From NCBI GenBank assembly GCA_963585895.1, contig OY757915.1:94981071-95045070 (forward strand): 64,000 nucleotides of DNA, read 5' to 3'. Source of the DNA: Sepioteuthis lessoniana (taxonomy: Eukaryota; Mollusca; Cephalopoda; Myopsida; Loliginidae). This document shows, in pieces, positions 1-11,293 of this stretch. Made by a program: the position numbers and the translations under genes. Numbering within the stretch: the stretch's first letter is position 1; every line of letters begins with the position of its first letter. Below the pieces are notes generated by a model. It ran no database searches. It had not been told where the DNA came from and saw only the letters and a list, made by a program, of their open reading frames with translations.

Positions 1-860
1 GTATTCCTATTTTTACATTCACTCTGTTGGCTGGGGCTGTTGGAGTAAGATATCTTCCATTGGAGCCACCTGTTGACCATGGGTGGCAACCCATAATGCT
101 TGACTACAGGATCCTAGTGTTTGAATGTTATGTGACTCCAGTGCAACACTCCACTTTGACTCTTACTTGGGTTAGACCAGTAGTTAGAGAGGCCAGATCC
201 GATCAATCAGCTGGTCATGTCAAGTCCTAGCACCTATATGATTAAGCCTTGCATGTATTCTTAAAATTGCTCTTATGGAAAAAAAAACACCCAACCCTTT
301 TTAGCTTAAAGGCAGTGGCTAAGGGTCAGTTGCATCACAAGAAACAGTTGATGAAAATTATTTCTACTTATTTGATAATGCACATGAAGTTAATGGAAAT
401 TATTTCTACAAATTTATAAATACATGTGAAGTTAATGAACATTATTTCTAAAAGGGGTTTTCTGGTTTGACACTGACTTGTTTCCAATGGTGAAACTCTT
501 CTGTCTAGTTTTTCAAGAAACAAGAATTACTGAAAGAAACAGAAAAAAAATCTAGCTTAATAATACCAAAGAGGATATTTGGTAAGATTTCAAATTATGT
601 TTATTTGGCAATTATTTAAGATTGATACAACATTGTCTTAAACAAACTTACAACCAAATCTATATCCTGGATAAAACTGGTTTTTGGCCCTGTCCACCAC
701 ATTTTTAAAATCCAAATTTATATAATTTTACTTATTTATTTCCAAAGATTAATAAAATTCCTGTTTTTAAACAAAACTTTTGAATTTTTTTAATGTGGAA
801 AATACTTAATTTTTCAATATTTTACCAAATATTGCGTAATTATTGGATTTTAATAAAATT
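1..860. other. Sequence with no gene recognised
   Basis: AT-rich DNA. The first 230 bases are more GC-balanced and hold a 67-codon open frame from 27 to 230, but it shows no domain, no splice context and no resemblance I recognise, so I do not call it a gene. From 240 to 860 there are only poly-A/T runs and diverged AT-rich sequence. Confidence 0.4.
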
Positions 861-867
861 TACAGTA

Positions 868-1104
868 CTTATGCTTTGGCCTAGTGGGGTTCAATCCCAG
901 GTAGAGTCATACTAAAGATTTTTAAAAATGGTACTTGATGCCTCCTTGATAAACACTCAGCATTATTAAGGTAGAGATCAAGGGTGAAGTGGAGCAATCT
1001 AGGGAAAGGAGTAGCATCCTCCCTTACACCTACGTACTACACCTAGGTGTAAGGGAGGGTGCTACTCCTATTGAATGCCCTTGAATACTGTCGCCAAATT
1101 TACT
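868..1104 (+). mobile_element. SINE family 2 copy, head deleted, with internal palindrome
   Basis: The copy carries the family-2 landmarks in order: GGCCTAGTGG, GGTTCAATCCC, the ATGGTACTTGAT body, GGAGCAATCT, GGGAAAGGAGTAG and GTCGCCAAATTTACTT. Compared with the fuller copy at 59480, the tRNA-like head is shortened because box A runs almost straight into box B. At 1012-1063 the segment around AGTAGCATCCTCCC is followed by its own near reverse complement ending AGGGAGGGTGCTACT, forming a hairpin not seen in the other copies. Confidence 0.75.
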
Positions 1105-1472
1105 TTATTTACTCTGCATGAAAGGACAAATCTTTTTAAAGAATTATCTATTCCAAATTCAGTACAAACGTTTTTTGATTTTTTTTTTCCCCATGCAATT
1201 ACATTCTGATTATTTACCTGGTAGGTCTGTTTGCCTTTGATTCTGTGATGATACTTTTGTGAAAGCATGAATCGATCTCTTCTCCTCCTAGCTATGAGTG
1301 TATAGTAGGACAGACTGAGTGCTTTAACCTTGTTATAGTAACTAGTCTAGGAGAAAAACTCTGAATTTTTTAATGTACTTCATTTCAAAACTGACCCCAT
1401 GTCTCATCCTGTCGATAGCTGGGGGATTAGGCAAATAATACAGTATGCTGATATAGCCACTTAATTCAGATG

Positions 1473-1628
1473 GAGTCCCCATGGCTTAGTGGCTAACATG
1501 CTGGACTGCGACATTGTAGTAAGCGAGTTCAAACTCCAATCACTTTCAGACTATTACCCCAGGGGAAAGCTATGAACCCCCTTACCCCCACCTGCAATGG
1601 ATTAATTAGTACCACTACTGTTCTTTAA
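1473..1628 (+). mobile_element. SINE family 1, 5' part, interrupted
   Basis: tRNA-like head with the family-1 signature (GGCTTAGTGGCTAACATG, GGACTGCGACATTGTAGTAAGCGAG) and body (GAACCCCCTTACC, AGTACCACTACTGTTCTT). It breaks off at about 1628, where a family-2 SINE begins, and its 3' end resumes at about 1886. A nested insertion is the simplest reading. Confidence 0.8.
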
Positions 1629-1630
1629 AC

Positions 1631-1878
1631 TGGCCCATTGGTATAGTGGATAGAGTGTTTGCTAATGGTCTGGGAGGCTGGATTTCAATCCCTGGTAAAG
1701 TCATACCAAAATGGTACTTGATACCTCCTTGCTTAACACTCAGCATTATAAGATATGGATCAAGGGTAAGTAGAAAAATCTAGGGAAAGGAGTAGTACTT
1801 CTCCCTACACAACAGTGTAGTAGCTATTGAAAAGGGAGCCTTCATTCACCTTCGACTACAGTTGGGGAACTTACTACT
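1631..1878 (+). mobile_element. SINE family 2 nested in SINE family 1
   Basis: tRNA-like head with box A GTATAGTGG and box B-like ATTTCAATCCC, followed by the family-2 body (AATGGTACTTGATACC, CTTGCTTAACACTCAGC, GGGAAAGGAGTAG, GTGTAGTAGCTATTGAAAA). It sits exactly between the two halves of a family-1 SINE, so it is the younger insertion. Target-site duplication is not clear. Confidence 0.8.
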
Positions 1879-1885
1879 TCCAGTA

Positions 1886-1959
1886 CTTCTATAAGAATAG
1901 CTTTGTCATTAAAAGGTTGACCTGCCATTAAATAAAGAAACCAAATTGAAACCAAACCA
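1886..1959 (+). mobile_element. SINE family 1, 3' part, with A/C-rich tail
   Basis: Continues the copy interrupted at 1628: ATAAGAATAGCTTTG, CATTAAAAGGTTGACCTGCC, ATTAAATAAAGAAACC and an AACCAAACC tail. It matches the 3' end of the intact copies at 36641 and 46557. Confidence 0.8.
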
Positions 1960-2001
1960 CTTAATTCACTTGAGAATTTAGTATATGTATAATTTTTAAA
2001 T

Positions 2002-2003
<2 letters not shown>

Positions 2004-2061
<58 letters not shown>
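2004..2061. repeat. (TA)n microsatellite
   Basis: Nearly uninterrupted alternation of T and A for about 58 bases, the longest pure (TA) tract in the first 10 kb. Confidence 0.97.
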
Positions 2062-2065
<4 letters not shown>

Positions 2066-4250
2066 GCCTATAATCAAGATCTTATCCTAAGATATTTATA
2101 TGCTGCAGACTACTGATGAACCCCTGAGCACTGCCCTACCTATCTCACTCTCTAATTGGCCCTGTCCTCAACTGTTTGTAAAATCTGCAATACTTACATA
2201 GTAAAAACATTCTAAGTTGGTCCAAATCTATTACAAATGCAAATACTGGCTTTCTGCCCATCAAATAAGTTACAAGTGGCCAAGATATCCTGGAATACAG
2301 CCAGACATTAGAGAATTATCCTGCTTCTTTCCACTGGCAGGTGTTAAGTCTGTCTTCACACACCTCTATATTACTTATACCACTAGCCACAATACAATTG
2401 GGTTATGATTTCATTTATTAACTTATTCTGACTAATTAGACAGTTACACTTATTTTCTACCTTCTTGAACCTTATATAAGTTGGTTTTATTTTCATAATC
2501 ATGGAATGTTACCAGATGTATATACTATGTCGGTAACATAATGTACTCCTTTTATACATGAGGAAATGTTTCAGGATAGCTGACAGATGTCTGAAACCTA
2601 GGATAGTACCAAACCCCAATATATTCTTTGGTTTTCTATACATACCAACCTATGATAAAGTATAGGTATTTATCAAGTGCCCCCACCTAACATGAAAATA
2701 TAGAACAAGACCTTTTTTTAAGGTTGGTCCAGGTCCAAGGCTGTTGCCCACATATGCCCAGTGGGCACAAAATGCCTCAGGCTCCATCAGAATTACCCTA
2801 AAAATAGGCACCTCAGGCACCAGGCAATAAGCCTTGTTCCTCCAGAGAAGGTTAGAGCCTGTAGGGATGGCCCCCTGAGGTTTGAGGAGAATATCAGTCT
2901 TGCCTACAAGATGCGACTGCTGGATACCTCAAGCATCCATGTCAGTCAGTTTCAACTGACTGATGATCATGAGGAACCACAACTGAACCTGACCAAACCA
3001 TGTACCCCAACACGGCCGGTCAAATAATGATTGGGTTGGAGTATGGTAAAGTATGTATAGCTGCCAATTGTTAGTGAATTCAATTCTCACTGGTTGGCTA
3101 ATTTCATGCAATGTATAATCTTATTGGATTATTTAATGCAAAAGTCATTTTTATTTTTATTTTTCCAGTCAATTATATTGTTTTAAATAATTCATGATTT
3201 GTATCATTCATAAAGTTAGTTTTAAATAACGATTCTTAATACTAATAATTTACATACAATTATATGGTTTCAAGTAAGTTACAATTTGATGATAATCACT
3301 AATTCTGTTAAAAAAGGAAACCCCTTTTCCTTTCTGATACAGGTAAAAAATTTAATAAAATTTTTTAAAAATCGCTCACTAAAATGCTATAATTGACTTA
3401 TCTAAAAAAAAAAAAAATTTAGACAATATTTTTTGTGTTTACATTTAGTTTTTTTTATAAATAGTTCTTCAGTTTTTAGCATTGCTAGATCCCAAGTATA
3501 AGTGAATCCTCTAATTTTCAATGTTGCTAGACCCCCAATACAAGTGAGTCTTCCAGTTTTCAGTATTGCTACATGACTAAGACAAATTACCATAAGTCAG
3601 GTATAAAGAGTATACTTAATTTTTAGTTGCAAAATTTTTTGAAAAAACATCTCTAAGGTGTAATATATATTGACTTTTTGGACTTTGTAGCTGTTAAATT
3701 TAACATTTATTCTATTTTTTATCCAGTCTGTATCAACTAAAAATAAAATTTATGTAAAGTTTGAAAACACAAAATTTACACAGTATTTAGAGCAAAGGCA
3801 AGAATATGTTCACATGAAAACGTAACAAACTTTCAGTAAAAATAAGTTCATAAAAACAGAAGAAACAAATTATAAACAAACACACACTCCAGTGGCTATT
3901 TCTCTGTAGCCTAATAAAACAAAAGGGTTTGTTTCATATTAGTCAGTTTAGACCATAGATATAACTTACTTTCAGTCATGCTGTCACAGATATGGTGACA
4001 CACATGGCCAAAAAAAAAGCTTAATATATCTAGTTTTCTTGTATAATATGCACCTCTAGCTTTTAGACTTAAAAATCTGCGGAGAAAAGTGCATATTATA
4101 CATAAATAATTACAGTGATAACTTTAAGTAAGAAAAACATCTATTTTTTGTGGCTTTAACAATTTCAGTTCTCTTTTTTTTTTTTTTTTTTTTTTTCAAT
4201 TAATAATTTCTCAAAAAATTACGTTATGTTTTTTTTCTTGTTTTATTTCC
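2062..4250. other. Non-coding sequence upstream of the terminal exon
   Basis: Presumed intron of the gene whose last exon starts at 4253. A GC-richer block at 2700-3030 contains an 88-codon open frame and an overlapping antisense frame. Neither has splice borders or a recognisable domain, and the block reads like an old repeat. From 3100 to 4190 there is AT-rich DNA, ending in a T-rich run near 4171-4197 and the polypyrimidine stretch before the acceptor. Confidence 0.45.
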
Positions 4251-4252
4251 AG
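4231..4252 (+). promoter_or_regulatory. Splice acceptor of the terminal exon
   Basis: Polypyrimidine run followed by TTTATTTCCAG. The AG is at 4251-4252, and the open frame continues immediately behind it. Confidence 0.75.
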
Positions 4253-5076
4253 ACAATATTAAATATGGACTTGGGCCACTGGCTGAAGATGGTACACAGA
4301 CTAATTCTCCAACTACATCTACTGTCTCAACACAAACAGTAGAAACAAAATCTGAATACCAAGAACCGATTAGATTTCGTGATGTTGGCACTGTACCGAG
4401 AACCCCAAGTGTCACAAAGCCTATCACACATGACGTTGCAACAATGACTGCCAGTGTCCGTACACGTGACATTTGCATTAGCGCCAAACTACAAACACAT
4501 GACATTGCTGTGGCTGCAAACTTTAAGCCTCCTGAAAGACCACCAGTTATTGAAACACACTTCAGAACTATTGAATCTGCCAACCGACACCATACAATTC
4601 GAACCAAAAACACTGCAACGTCACCTATAAGATTTTACGAATACATGAAACCAGCAGTGATAACACACGAAGTTGCTGTGGGCCCAAGCCTTAGAACCCG
4701 TAGTTTCGGTGTTGGTGATTTTTTTTTCCGAACTCATGAGATGGGAATACAAACAGATAGAGACATTCCTGATATTGTAGAACCTGGCCGACGACCCCCA
4801 TTCGATGATGCGCCACTTATGAATAGACTCTCAATTGCAGCGGGCAGAAAACGGAAATCTCAATCAACTGATGAACTCACAAAATTGGAACTCGATACTA
4901 TGGTTGCTGACAAGCACAGAATTGAGGCAGAAACCAATTTATATAAAATGGAGAAAAAGAGAATTGAAGCACAGCTTGCTTATTATGGGGTGGACTCACA
5001 GAGGGTGGAAGCTCAAAAAAGATATCATCAGCTCAAGATCAAGAAACTTGAGCGTGAAATGGCACTGAGAGAATAA
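4253..5076 (+). CDS. Terminal exon of an unrecognised protein with THDVAV-like motifs and a charged helical C-terminus
   Basis: An open frame of about 273 codons runs to TAA at 5074. It begins directly after a strong acceptor (poly-T then TTTATTTCCAG ending at 4252), and codons continue upstream of the first in-frame ATG (4444). This indicates a last exon entered with two bases of a split codon, not a small gene starting at 4444. The first 160 residues are Ser/Thr-rich with degenerate recurring motifs: STQTV, THDVATMT, TRDICISA, THDIAVAA, THEVAVGP, TRSFGVGD, THEMGIQTD. A basic RKRK patch at 4846-4857 (about residue 198) could be a nuclear signal. The last 65 residues are charged, Lys/Glu/Arg-rich and probably form a coiled coil. 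Such tails are seen in Myb/SANT-like nuclear proteins, but no DNA-binding domain is visible here; it may lie in upstream exons outside the window. No function is assigned. Confidence 0.75.
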
Positions 5077-5220
5077 GAGAAAAAAAGCAACAAAAAAAAG
5101 ATAACTTTTTGTTTGGGGGAAAACAAAAGAACATGGACAAAAAAAAGAAAAAACAACTTAAATCTCATAGGGAAAAAAAATCCTAAGTATAAAAAAAAAA
5201 GTTGTAAAATTTTATTTTCA

Positions 5221-5253
<33 letters not shown>

Positions 5254-5356
5254 AAGTGTTTCTGGGTTTTGGGGAGGTGTTTCTTTTATTTTTCATTTTT
5301 TTTATTTTTTTATATTTTGAGTAAATCCTTAAATGGCAACAGAAAATTAAAATAAA
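5077..5356 (+). promoter_or_regulatory. Probable 3' UTR with poly(A) signal
   Basis: A-rich then T-rich sequence following the TAA, with AATAAA at 5351-5356 as the first canonical poly(A) signal after the stop. The 80-codon frame at 5113 is a product of homopolymers. A longer 3' UTR extending beyond this signal cannot be excluded. Confidence 0.5.
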
Positions 5357-6430
5357 ACTAATTAGTTTTTAAACAGAAGTATAACAAGAAAGTAAATTTT
5401 CTTTCTGGTCCAAAACTATTGAATCTTTAATTGGCAGGAAAATATGTTTGTTTGTTGTCTTTGATTTTTTTTTTTTTTTTTTTTTTTTTGATAAATCTCA
5501 TCTCTCCATTTTCATTATTAAAAAAATATATAAGTATCAATAACTTTTTTTTCCTAAAATCATTTCAATATTATCATTCAAATAGATATTTTTAAAAAAA
5601 ATAAAACTCTTATCTTTTATATTCATTGAAAATATATTATGTATGAATTTAAATTATAAATTTATATTTAAACCAATGTTAAATCCTAATGTTTTTTTAA
5701 TTCTTTCTTTTCTATATAAGAATTCTTCAGCAAATAGTATTTTATTCTTTCATAAATTATTCATACATTAGATGGCTCAAATGAATTATATAAGTATGTA
5801 TTCATAAAATTGACTTTTTTCTTAGATTTCAACCAAAATAAGATGCCATGTCAATTTATTTCTATAAAACAAAAGCTATGGACACACACACACACACATA
5901 CAAAATTCATTCGTCAAAATTTGGTTTTATTTTATCATTGGCCTTGTGCCAAACTAAGCTAAGCTTAGTAAATGATAATTACACATTAAGTATAAAACTA
6001 AACGTCAAGTTGATCAATCAATTGATCAGTCAATCAACAGAAAACTATTTAAAATTTTTATTTATCATTCAACTAAATTCACAATAAATTGAGCCTTTGA
6101 CAAAAAATGGTGTTCATGAGATTAACAGTGTAATTTTTGGTGTATTTGAAAGAGATGTAAAGAGGCAGAAAAAAAATGCATAAGCTAATGTAAACTAGAT
6201 CGGATGGCATAATCAGAAAGAAAGATATGAATGAAATTGCTGAAAAGAATTATAAACTTATCAAATAACTAGTTTAGTGAAGTTTTCATTATTATAAAAA
6301 AAAAAAGATAAATATTTATTGAAAAATTAACTTTTGAAAAGTTACTTTTTATTCATGAAAAATATCAACAACTTTAAGAGTTATAAGTATTACCAACACA
6401 AGTTGATATTATTTTTCATTACTAATTTCA
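5357..6430. other. AT-rich sequence without genes
   Basis: Homopolymer-rich DNA. A fragment of a tRNA-type SINE (family 3 signature TTGGCCTTGTGCCAAACTAA) lies at 5938-5985. A (CA)n run is at 5882-5898. Confidence 0.5.
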
Positions 6431-6689
6431 GCTTGATATTACTATACTTAATATAAATAATTTGCACAAAGTTATATAGTTTTATGTATTCCTATCTGAT
6501 ACTGATAACTTTGAAACAGTTCCATTTGACCCATTGACGGTTCCATAAAATGTACTACCACTCTGGGTCAGAGTGGACATGGGAGTAATATTAATGAAGA
6601 GGTGAATCTCAAGGGCTGGAGCTTCACAACTGAATGTAGATTAGTATCATATCCAGGACAGGAAATGATTTGTTATTGTGTTAAATCAT
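6431..6689 (+). repeat. 250-bp direct repeat, copy 1
   Basis: From GCTTGATATTACTATAC to GTTATTGTGTTAAAT this segment is repeated almost base for base at 7917-8175, about 1486 bases downstream. Inside it, ACTCTGGGTCAGAGTGG is a short palindrome. No coding potential is visible. Near-identity suggests a recent copy event or the two ends of a composite element. Confidence 0.9.
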
Positions 6690-6814
6690 TTCATTTATAA
6701 TAGTAATAATCAGTTTAATAGACTTGAGGATGTTATGAGTTTGAAATATTTTCTCTTGTTCTGATGATCTTTATCATCTTGGTTTGAGTAGCTAATTATA
6801 AAAGAAATAACTTA

Positions 6815-7310
6815 TCTGACACATTTTCCTTTTATTCCACTTTGAACTACTAATGTCATCTGTTTATCAGCCTGAGTATTAAACAAAATGTACTATGTAC
6901 TCCTGGATATATAACAATAAGGTGGTATTTAAAATGGCCTACCTAACAGATATAAACACTTAAATGTTTCAAAGAGTAACATATAATATTTGCTCTCATG
7001 ACATGCCTCCTTTTCTTGGATGCACACAGGTCAGAACAATTGTTTTGCTATCTATTCGTAAAGATAAAGATTCTTATATAGAAAAAGTAATTTAACCTTT
7101 CTTGACTCTGTAAGGAACATTTCTTTTTCTTCCATTTTGATCTACTCTGCTGTCTGTTGATCAGCCCGAGTACTATGCAAAATGGAGGACAAAATATAAG
7201 CCTCTGTACTCTTAGATATGTGGAAATAACAAGGTGGTATTTAAAATGGCTGACCAACACCTCAAAAGTGGGATGAAACTTAACCCACAATGTTTCAATG
7301 AAACGAGCTA
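6815..7310 (+). repeat. Two diverged direct copies of a ~190-bp unit
   Basis: The segments 6815-7005 and 7105-7310 share CTGTTTATCAGCCTGAGTA versus CTGTTGATCAGCCCGAGTA, TACTCCTGGATATATAACAA versus TACTCTTAGATATGTGGAA, and AAGGTGGTATTTAAAATGGC in both. Both lie between the two copies of the 250-bp repeat at 6431 and 7917, giving an order A-B-B-A, all in direct orientation. Confidence 0.75.
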
Positions 7311-7916
7311 GAAATATTGGTATAAAAAACAATTCTGTTATTTTTATTATTTATTTTTATAAGTCTTTTATCAGAAATCTAATTTTAAAAGAAGGAAAAG
7401 AAAACTGACTAAGAGGGTGATTAGCCAAAGGGAAAGGAAAGAAAAAGTAATTTGATTGAGATGCAGGGTATATGCAGGGCTGGCCTTAGGAGCTACAGAG
7501 ACCAATTGGAAATATTAATTTACAGGCACCCAGGTTCACAGCCATGATCTGTACAATTTTAGAAATCTAAATAAAGTTTATTATAAACTTTATATCTCTT
7601 TGGTAGAATAAAAAGCAATCAAAATGTGCACTTTAAAATAATTAATGTGAATTAATGAACCTAAGAACATTTCAACATAGAATTATAACCATTTACTTGT
7701 AAATTTATATTTAAAAGAAAACGAAAAAAATGTGTAGATTACTTTTTAAAGAAGACAATTTGTGAAATTAAGAGGATTAGTTAGTTTTATTCTATGTCAA
7801 CCATCGTTGGGTCATTTAATTCCCAATCTAGTGTTAATTATTTTTTGTCTGAAAAAAATTTGCAAACAATTATATAGTTTCAACAAATTAATAATAATGA
7901 TTTGTAAGTAATTATA

Positions 7917-8175
7917 GCTTGATATTACTATACTTAATATAAATAATTTGCACAAAGTTATATAGTTTTATGTATTCCTATCTGATACTGATAACTTTGA
8001 AACAGTTCCATTTGACCCATAGACGGTTCCATAAAATGTACCACCACTCTGGGTCAGAGTGGACATGGGAGTAATATTAATGAAGAGGTGAATCTCGAGG
8101 GCTGGAGCTTCACAACTGAATGTAGATTAGTATCATATCCAGGACAGGAAATGATTTGTTATTGTGTTAAATTAT
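7917..8175 (+). repeat. 250-bp direct repeat, copy 2
   Basis: Nearly identical to 6431-6689. The few visible changes include CCCATTGACGG to CCCATAGACGG and ATCTCAAGGG to ATCTCGAGGG. The copies diverge at GTTAAATCATTTCA versus GTTAAATTATTTGT. Confidence 0.9.
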
Positions 8176-9075
8176 TTGTTATTTAACAAAACTAAAATAA
8201 ATTACCTCCTTTGGGAATAATTGGTCAAATTGTCTTAAAGTCAGCCCTGGTTATGTGCACACAGATTTTCAGCTATAATAATTAACAATAATAGCAATAA
8301 GAATTTAATAAGCAATAAGAATTTTCTAAAAAAAATTACAATAATAAAATAATATTACAATATAATATTACAATAATAATCATTTTCATCTGCTTCATGC
8401 CTTAGTCATAGTGTATTTTCAATCAACTGCACTTTGGCTCTAAGTTCATTTATTTTAATCATCTTTGGTCTGTTTTTGCTCAATTCCTGATATGATTCAA
8501 AGTAGTTTTGGACCATGTATTAATCTTTATTGCTCAAAACGAACATTTTTAAAATAAAGCAATTTCATTGAAATGTTTATTAGAAGTGATGAACCACAAA
8601 ACAAAATCTTTTTTTATTGTGAGCTACTTTTTTTTCCTTCTCCACAAGAGATGCAAGTCTGTTTTCACAATATTTTGATTTTTTATCTGTATCTTCAACA
8701 AGAAACCTCCCCTTTTCCAGTTGTGAAGAACTTGGCTTCCTTTGACAAAAATAACAGTAGCAAAAAAACTTGACCTCATTAAAAGAAAAATATTTGTTCT
8801 GTATAAAAAAAAAAGGATTCTTTAGGAAAAATTATTTTCAAAAGTTTAAAATGAAAATCAAATTTGAAATGTAAACAAATAATTTAAATTTACATTTTCT
8901 TGCATAATTAACATATTGCTTTAAAAATAATTGGTTCTTTTTTAAGGAAAAATTTCAATTTGATGATTTTATTTTTGCATTCAGGTTTTCTAAGAAAGTG
9001 GCTTTTTCAAGTTTATGCTTACAACTAATATTTAGAGTCCAGAATTTTGAAAACATTTTATACAACTAGAATTAA

Positions 9076-9110
<35 letters not shown>

Positions 9111-9138
9111 CAAAGGTTTTATCTATTTTTTTCATTGC
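8176..9138. other. AT-rich sequence without genes
   Basis: No exon-like segment is visible. The 66-codon frame at 8573 lacks codon character and consists of AT-rich stretches. It includes a (TA)n run at 9079-9108. Confidence 0.5.
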
Positions 9139-9207
9139 TTGTCTCATAATAGTTGATACATTTAATGTAGGAAATTTATATGCAAATATAAAAACAATTA
9201 TGGGACA
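9139..9207. mobile_element. Palindromic MITE copy a
   Basis: Member of a short element that begins TGTCYCATAATRGTTG, has a core of TACATTTARTGTA and AAATTTATATRCAAAT, and ends CAATTATGGGACA, so the ends are reverse complements. This copy reads GTCTCATAATAGTTGATAC at the left and ACAATTATGGGACAG at the right. Confidence 0.75.
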
Positions 9208-9239
9208 GAAGTAGAAGTAGTTGTAATTTTTCTTTAACA

Positions 9240-11205
9240 AAAAAGAAAGACAACAGGATTTTTAATATCATTTTATGAAATTTAGTGATAGATTATTTTC
9301 TGATGGAAAATTAAAATTTTGGAAGTATACAAGGACATTAGGGTTATTGGCATGGAATCAACGGAATTCAAATTTTCCCTAAGGTTATTTATACTCACTT
9401 AGCTCTAATGCCCTTTGGAAAGGCATGAATCCACTTCTCTCTGCACTTTGTTTTGCTATAAAAGATCAAGGAAATAAGGTGAACATTTGGGCTAACAACT
9501 CTCTCATAACTACTTTTCTTGCAGGGGTATAACCAGAGATTTTTGGAGCCCAGTGGAGCTTAGCTCCTTAAGCGGCTCCTTTCAAAATGTGGTGAGATGT
9601 GTTATATAATGTCAGTTGGAATGCAAAAGAATTATTTATAAAAATTTTGGTAAATCCTCATCTATTAAAAGTCTGGGAATGCAGTGACAAATAGCCTCTT
9701 GTCCTTCTCCTCTGCCTTTTTTTGCTTAAGCAGTTGTTGTAAAAAAAACTGTTACCTCTGTAGTTAGCCTTGACAAGATAAAAAAAAAAGACAGCTTCTG
9801 GTGAAAGTTTACTGAAAGCTAGTGTTTTCTTGAAAGATTTTAAAAAAAGGTGAAAATTGTTGCTTAGAATGATTTGGGCTTTTTTAATTTTTGTTGACAT
9901 GTTAGATAGAAGTCCATGAATTCTTTATATATATACCTGTTCACTAAGTAATTTATTTTTTATATAGATAAGTTTTGTTTTTTTTGTTTTTTACACACTT
10001 TTAGCTAAATGTTTAGGTTTTTCTAAGGGTTTACTAATAGTGCAGATTTTTATCTAATTCTAGAGTAATTTTAATTCATATAACATATATCAACCTTGAA
10101 TAATTCATTTATTTATTTTTGCTATTATACACCATGATGGTACTGAAAATCTTTTTGAACTGTTTCTCTCTTTCTGTTTTTCTCTACTTGACTGGGATAA
10201 GATTATAATATTTCTGCTTCTTCCTTGGCCTTGTTCTCACATTTAGGTAGGACATGGATCTGTGTTCTTGTTTCCAGACTGGACACTAACACGAATAGAA
10301 CCTAGTTCTGGGGATTTTGATTCTAAAACAGCACCTCCTTGTTGCACCAAAGCAAAGGGTTGGAGTAGTCTGACACCACTGTTACATTGGTTGCAAGAAC
10401 TGAGAAATTTTTTGTCCTAACCCAAAATCATCCATTGTATGGAAATAAAATCTTGTTAATAGCAACAATAGGATTCTGGATTCTTCTTTGACAAGAAGAT
10501 AGATACTTACAGATATATATATATATATATATTAGTTAAAGCACCCAGAGCATGAAAAATTATCCATTAGTCATACCCAATACCTTTACAAATGGTGGCA
10601 AGTGTGGCACATTCTCTGTAAGTGGAATGCTTATTGTGTAAAGAGGGTTATTAGTAAGATATATTCTAAATCTATCCTTTTGTCACCTCACCACATACAC
10701 TGAAAAGTGGTAGCAGATACCCATGGTCCAGAGTAATCAGTAACCGTTTTTGATAAAAAAAAATAAATCAAAGATATCTGTTTAGCAGAATGGCAATGAC
10801 TTTCTTTTATCTCAATTTAACTCGGCTCAGAATTTATACTTTTCAACTCAAAGAAAAAAATTAAATAAAGAGAGAGAGAGATTCAAATAAGTAGATAGGA
10901 ATTTATCAAAATCTTCATAATATCTAAACTCTCCCCTTATCCATAAATTAAAAAAATTAATCAACTTTTCTCATTGACTTTTTATCATGAAGAATTTAAG
11001 TGCCAATATGTGCTCTTTGGCTCCAACAAAACCCTAATACCTGAAGATTATCCCCCTTATAACCCTTTTTAGTCTCTCTAATATCTGGAATAGCAAGTTC
11101 CTGCTATATATATATATATATATATATAACATTACATGGTAGTGTCTGTGAGCCTGGTTTTCATGCTTTACATATTTGTCAGACAGAGTGAGTCTTTTAA
11201 ACAAG
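9240..11205. other. AT-rich sequence, a few (TA)n tracts, no gene
   Basis: Contains (TA)n at 10515-10534 and 11105-11128. At 10280-10420 a stretch open in one frame follows TTTCCAG, but no matching donor or family resemblance was found. From 9500 to 9600 there is a moderately GC-rich fragment, possibly an old repeat. Nothing else is supported. Confidence 0.4.
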
Positions 11206-11293
11206 ATACTACTATTCTGCCCCATAATGGTTGTTTTTATTTGCATATATGTATTCCTTACACTAAATATAACAACTACTATGGGACAGAACT
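11206..11293. mobile_element. Palindromic MITE copy b, inverted orientation
   Basis: Starts TACTACTATTCTGCCCCAT, continues AATGGTTGTTTTTATTTGC and ends ACTACTATGGGACAG. The internal TTGCATATATGTATTCC and TACACTAAATATAAC segments are the reverse complement of the core in the other copies, so this copy is inserted the other way round. Confidence 0.75.

Noticed and set aside
2761..3027. Small gene in a GC-richer block
   Set aside because: Open frames on both strands, no splice sites and no recognisable domain. It looks like an old repeat.
10280..10420. Coding exon after TTTCCAG
   Set aside because: One frame is open, but there is no GT donor in a matching position and no protein resemblance.
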